From Pseudomonas sp. GM80 (GTDB lineage: Bacteria > Pseudomonadota > Gammaproteobacteria > Pseudomonadales > Pseudomonadaceae): a stretch of DNA of 43,663 nt. Numbering within the stretch: position 1 is the first letter of the stretch; each line of letters begins with the position of its first letter. Shown one piece after another: positions 43,508-43,663 of the stretch. Where the stretch lies: contig NZ_AKJD01000077.1 of the NCBI RefSeq assembly GCF_000282515.1, forward strand, positions 1 to 43,663, in the 5' to 3' direction. The notes beneath the pieces are model-generated. The model searched no databases. It was not told where the DNA came from and worked only from the letters and a program-made list of their open reading frames with translations. The position numbers and the translations under genes were made by a program.

Positions 43508-43637
43508 TGTCGACGGACAGACACGCCCTTCAAGGAAGAGGGGAACGGACATCGCAGGACGCGATTCATCAGGACGATGAAAAGGAATACAGGGAATAGG
43601 GAAAAAATGTGGGCGGGTCAAACCGCCCCTTTTTTTT
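43508..43637 (+). ncRNA. rsmZ: RsmZ small regulatory RNA
   Basis: This is a regulatory RNA of about 130 nt that binds and titrates the translational repressors RsmA/RsmE, releasing secondary-metabolism and biofilm genes. It begins TGTCGACGGACAGACA, whose TGTC/GACA stem exposes a GGA. Two more stems carry AGGAC loops: TCGC-AGGAC-GCGA (43552-43564) and TCATC-AGGAC-GATGA (43566-43580). Nine GGA triplets start at 43515, 43534, 43542, 43547, 43557, 43572, 43584, 43593 and 43600. It ends in the terminator at 43611-43638. The start, the position after rpoS, the GacA site and the stem-loops all agree with P. fluorescens RsmZ. Exact ends are inferred. Confidence 0.93.
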
Positions 43638-43638
43638 T
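43611..43638 (+). terminator. intrinsic terminator of rsmZ
   Basis: GGGCGG (43611-43616) and CCGCCC (43623-43628) form the stem, with a 6-base loop and nine T residues (43630-43638). Confidence 0.92.
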
Positions 43639-43663
43639 GCCCTGTCCCGTCCTGAATAAGGTT

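Noticed and set aside
43639..43663. Start or end of a ferredoxin gene (fdxA) after rsmZ
   Set aside because: fdxA is the known neighbour in other pseudomonads, but the last 25 bases are too short to show any coding sequence.

Overview
The window is a core chromosomal segment from a Pseudomonas of the fluorescens group. Three things point there: the codon use is G+C-rich, the gene order matches the P. aeruginosa stretch from a CPA1-type antiporter gene to rpoS-rsmZ (compared from memory), and the intergenic inverted repeats belong to families typical of P. fluorescens-type genomes. No tRNA, rRNA, CRISPR array, prophage or insertion sequence was seen.

Layout. 132-1763 encodes a Na+/H+ antiporter. 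1776-3241 is the only clearly accessory patch: two tandem paralogous metzincin (astacin-like) zinc peptidase genes on the minus strand, the downstream copy probably carrying a frameshift near its start. 3409-8316 holds map-glnD-dapC on the minus strand (N-terminal Met removal, nitrogen-status sensing, lysine/peptidoglycan precursor supply). From 8690 the plus strand runs almost unbroken. First come rpsB-tsf-pyrH-frr (translation, UMP kinase), then uppS-cdsA-dxr-rseP-bamA-skp-lpxD-fabZ-lpxA-lpxB-rnhB-dnaE-accA (undecaprenyl, phospholipid, isoprenoid, lipid A and fatty acid precursors, outer-membrane protein assembly, and the replicative polymerase). These are followed by tilS, pyrG-kdsA-eno and ftsB-ispD. 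34897-37933 is a formaldehyde detoxification unit: a LysR regulator divergent from adhC-fghA. Next are ispF-truD-surE-pcm, nlpD and rpoS. The window ends with the complete small RNA gene rsmZ (about 43508-43637), its promoter and its GacA upstream activating sequence.

How the parts work together. The central block couples envelope building (lipid A, phospholipid, undecaprenyl phosphate, BamA/Skp/RseP) to translation and replication genes. dxr, ispD and ispF are three MEP-pathway steps feeding uppS. The right end is a regulatory hub: a PsrA-type operator inside nlpD upstream of rpoS, then rpoS, then rsmZ, whose RNA displays nine GGA motifs for sequestering RsmA/RsmE. Many junctions overlap by 1-4 bases (ATGA or TAATG), which suggests translational coupling.

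The points most worth a second look are: (i) the metzincin pair and the probable one-base frameshift at 2452-2460; (ii) an intrinsic-terminator-like hairpin whose T-tract runs directly into the ispF start codon; (iii) the PsrA-like operator embedded in nlpD in an unusually A+T-rich stretch of codons; (iv) the same repeat pair occurring in two mirror-image architectures, once supplying part of the ispD stop codon; and (v) strong unexplained hairpins between eno and ftsB and in the pyrH and pyrG leaders.
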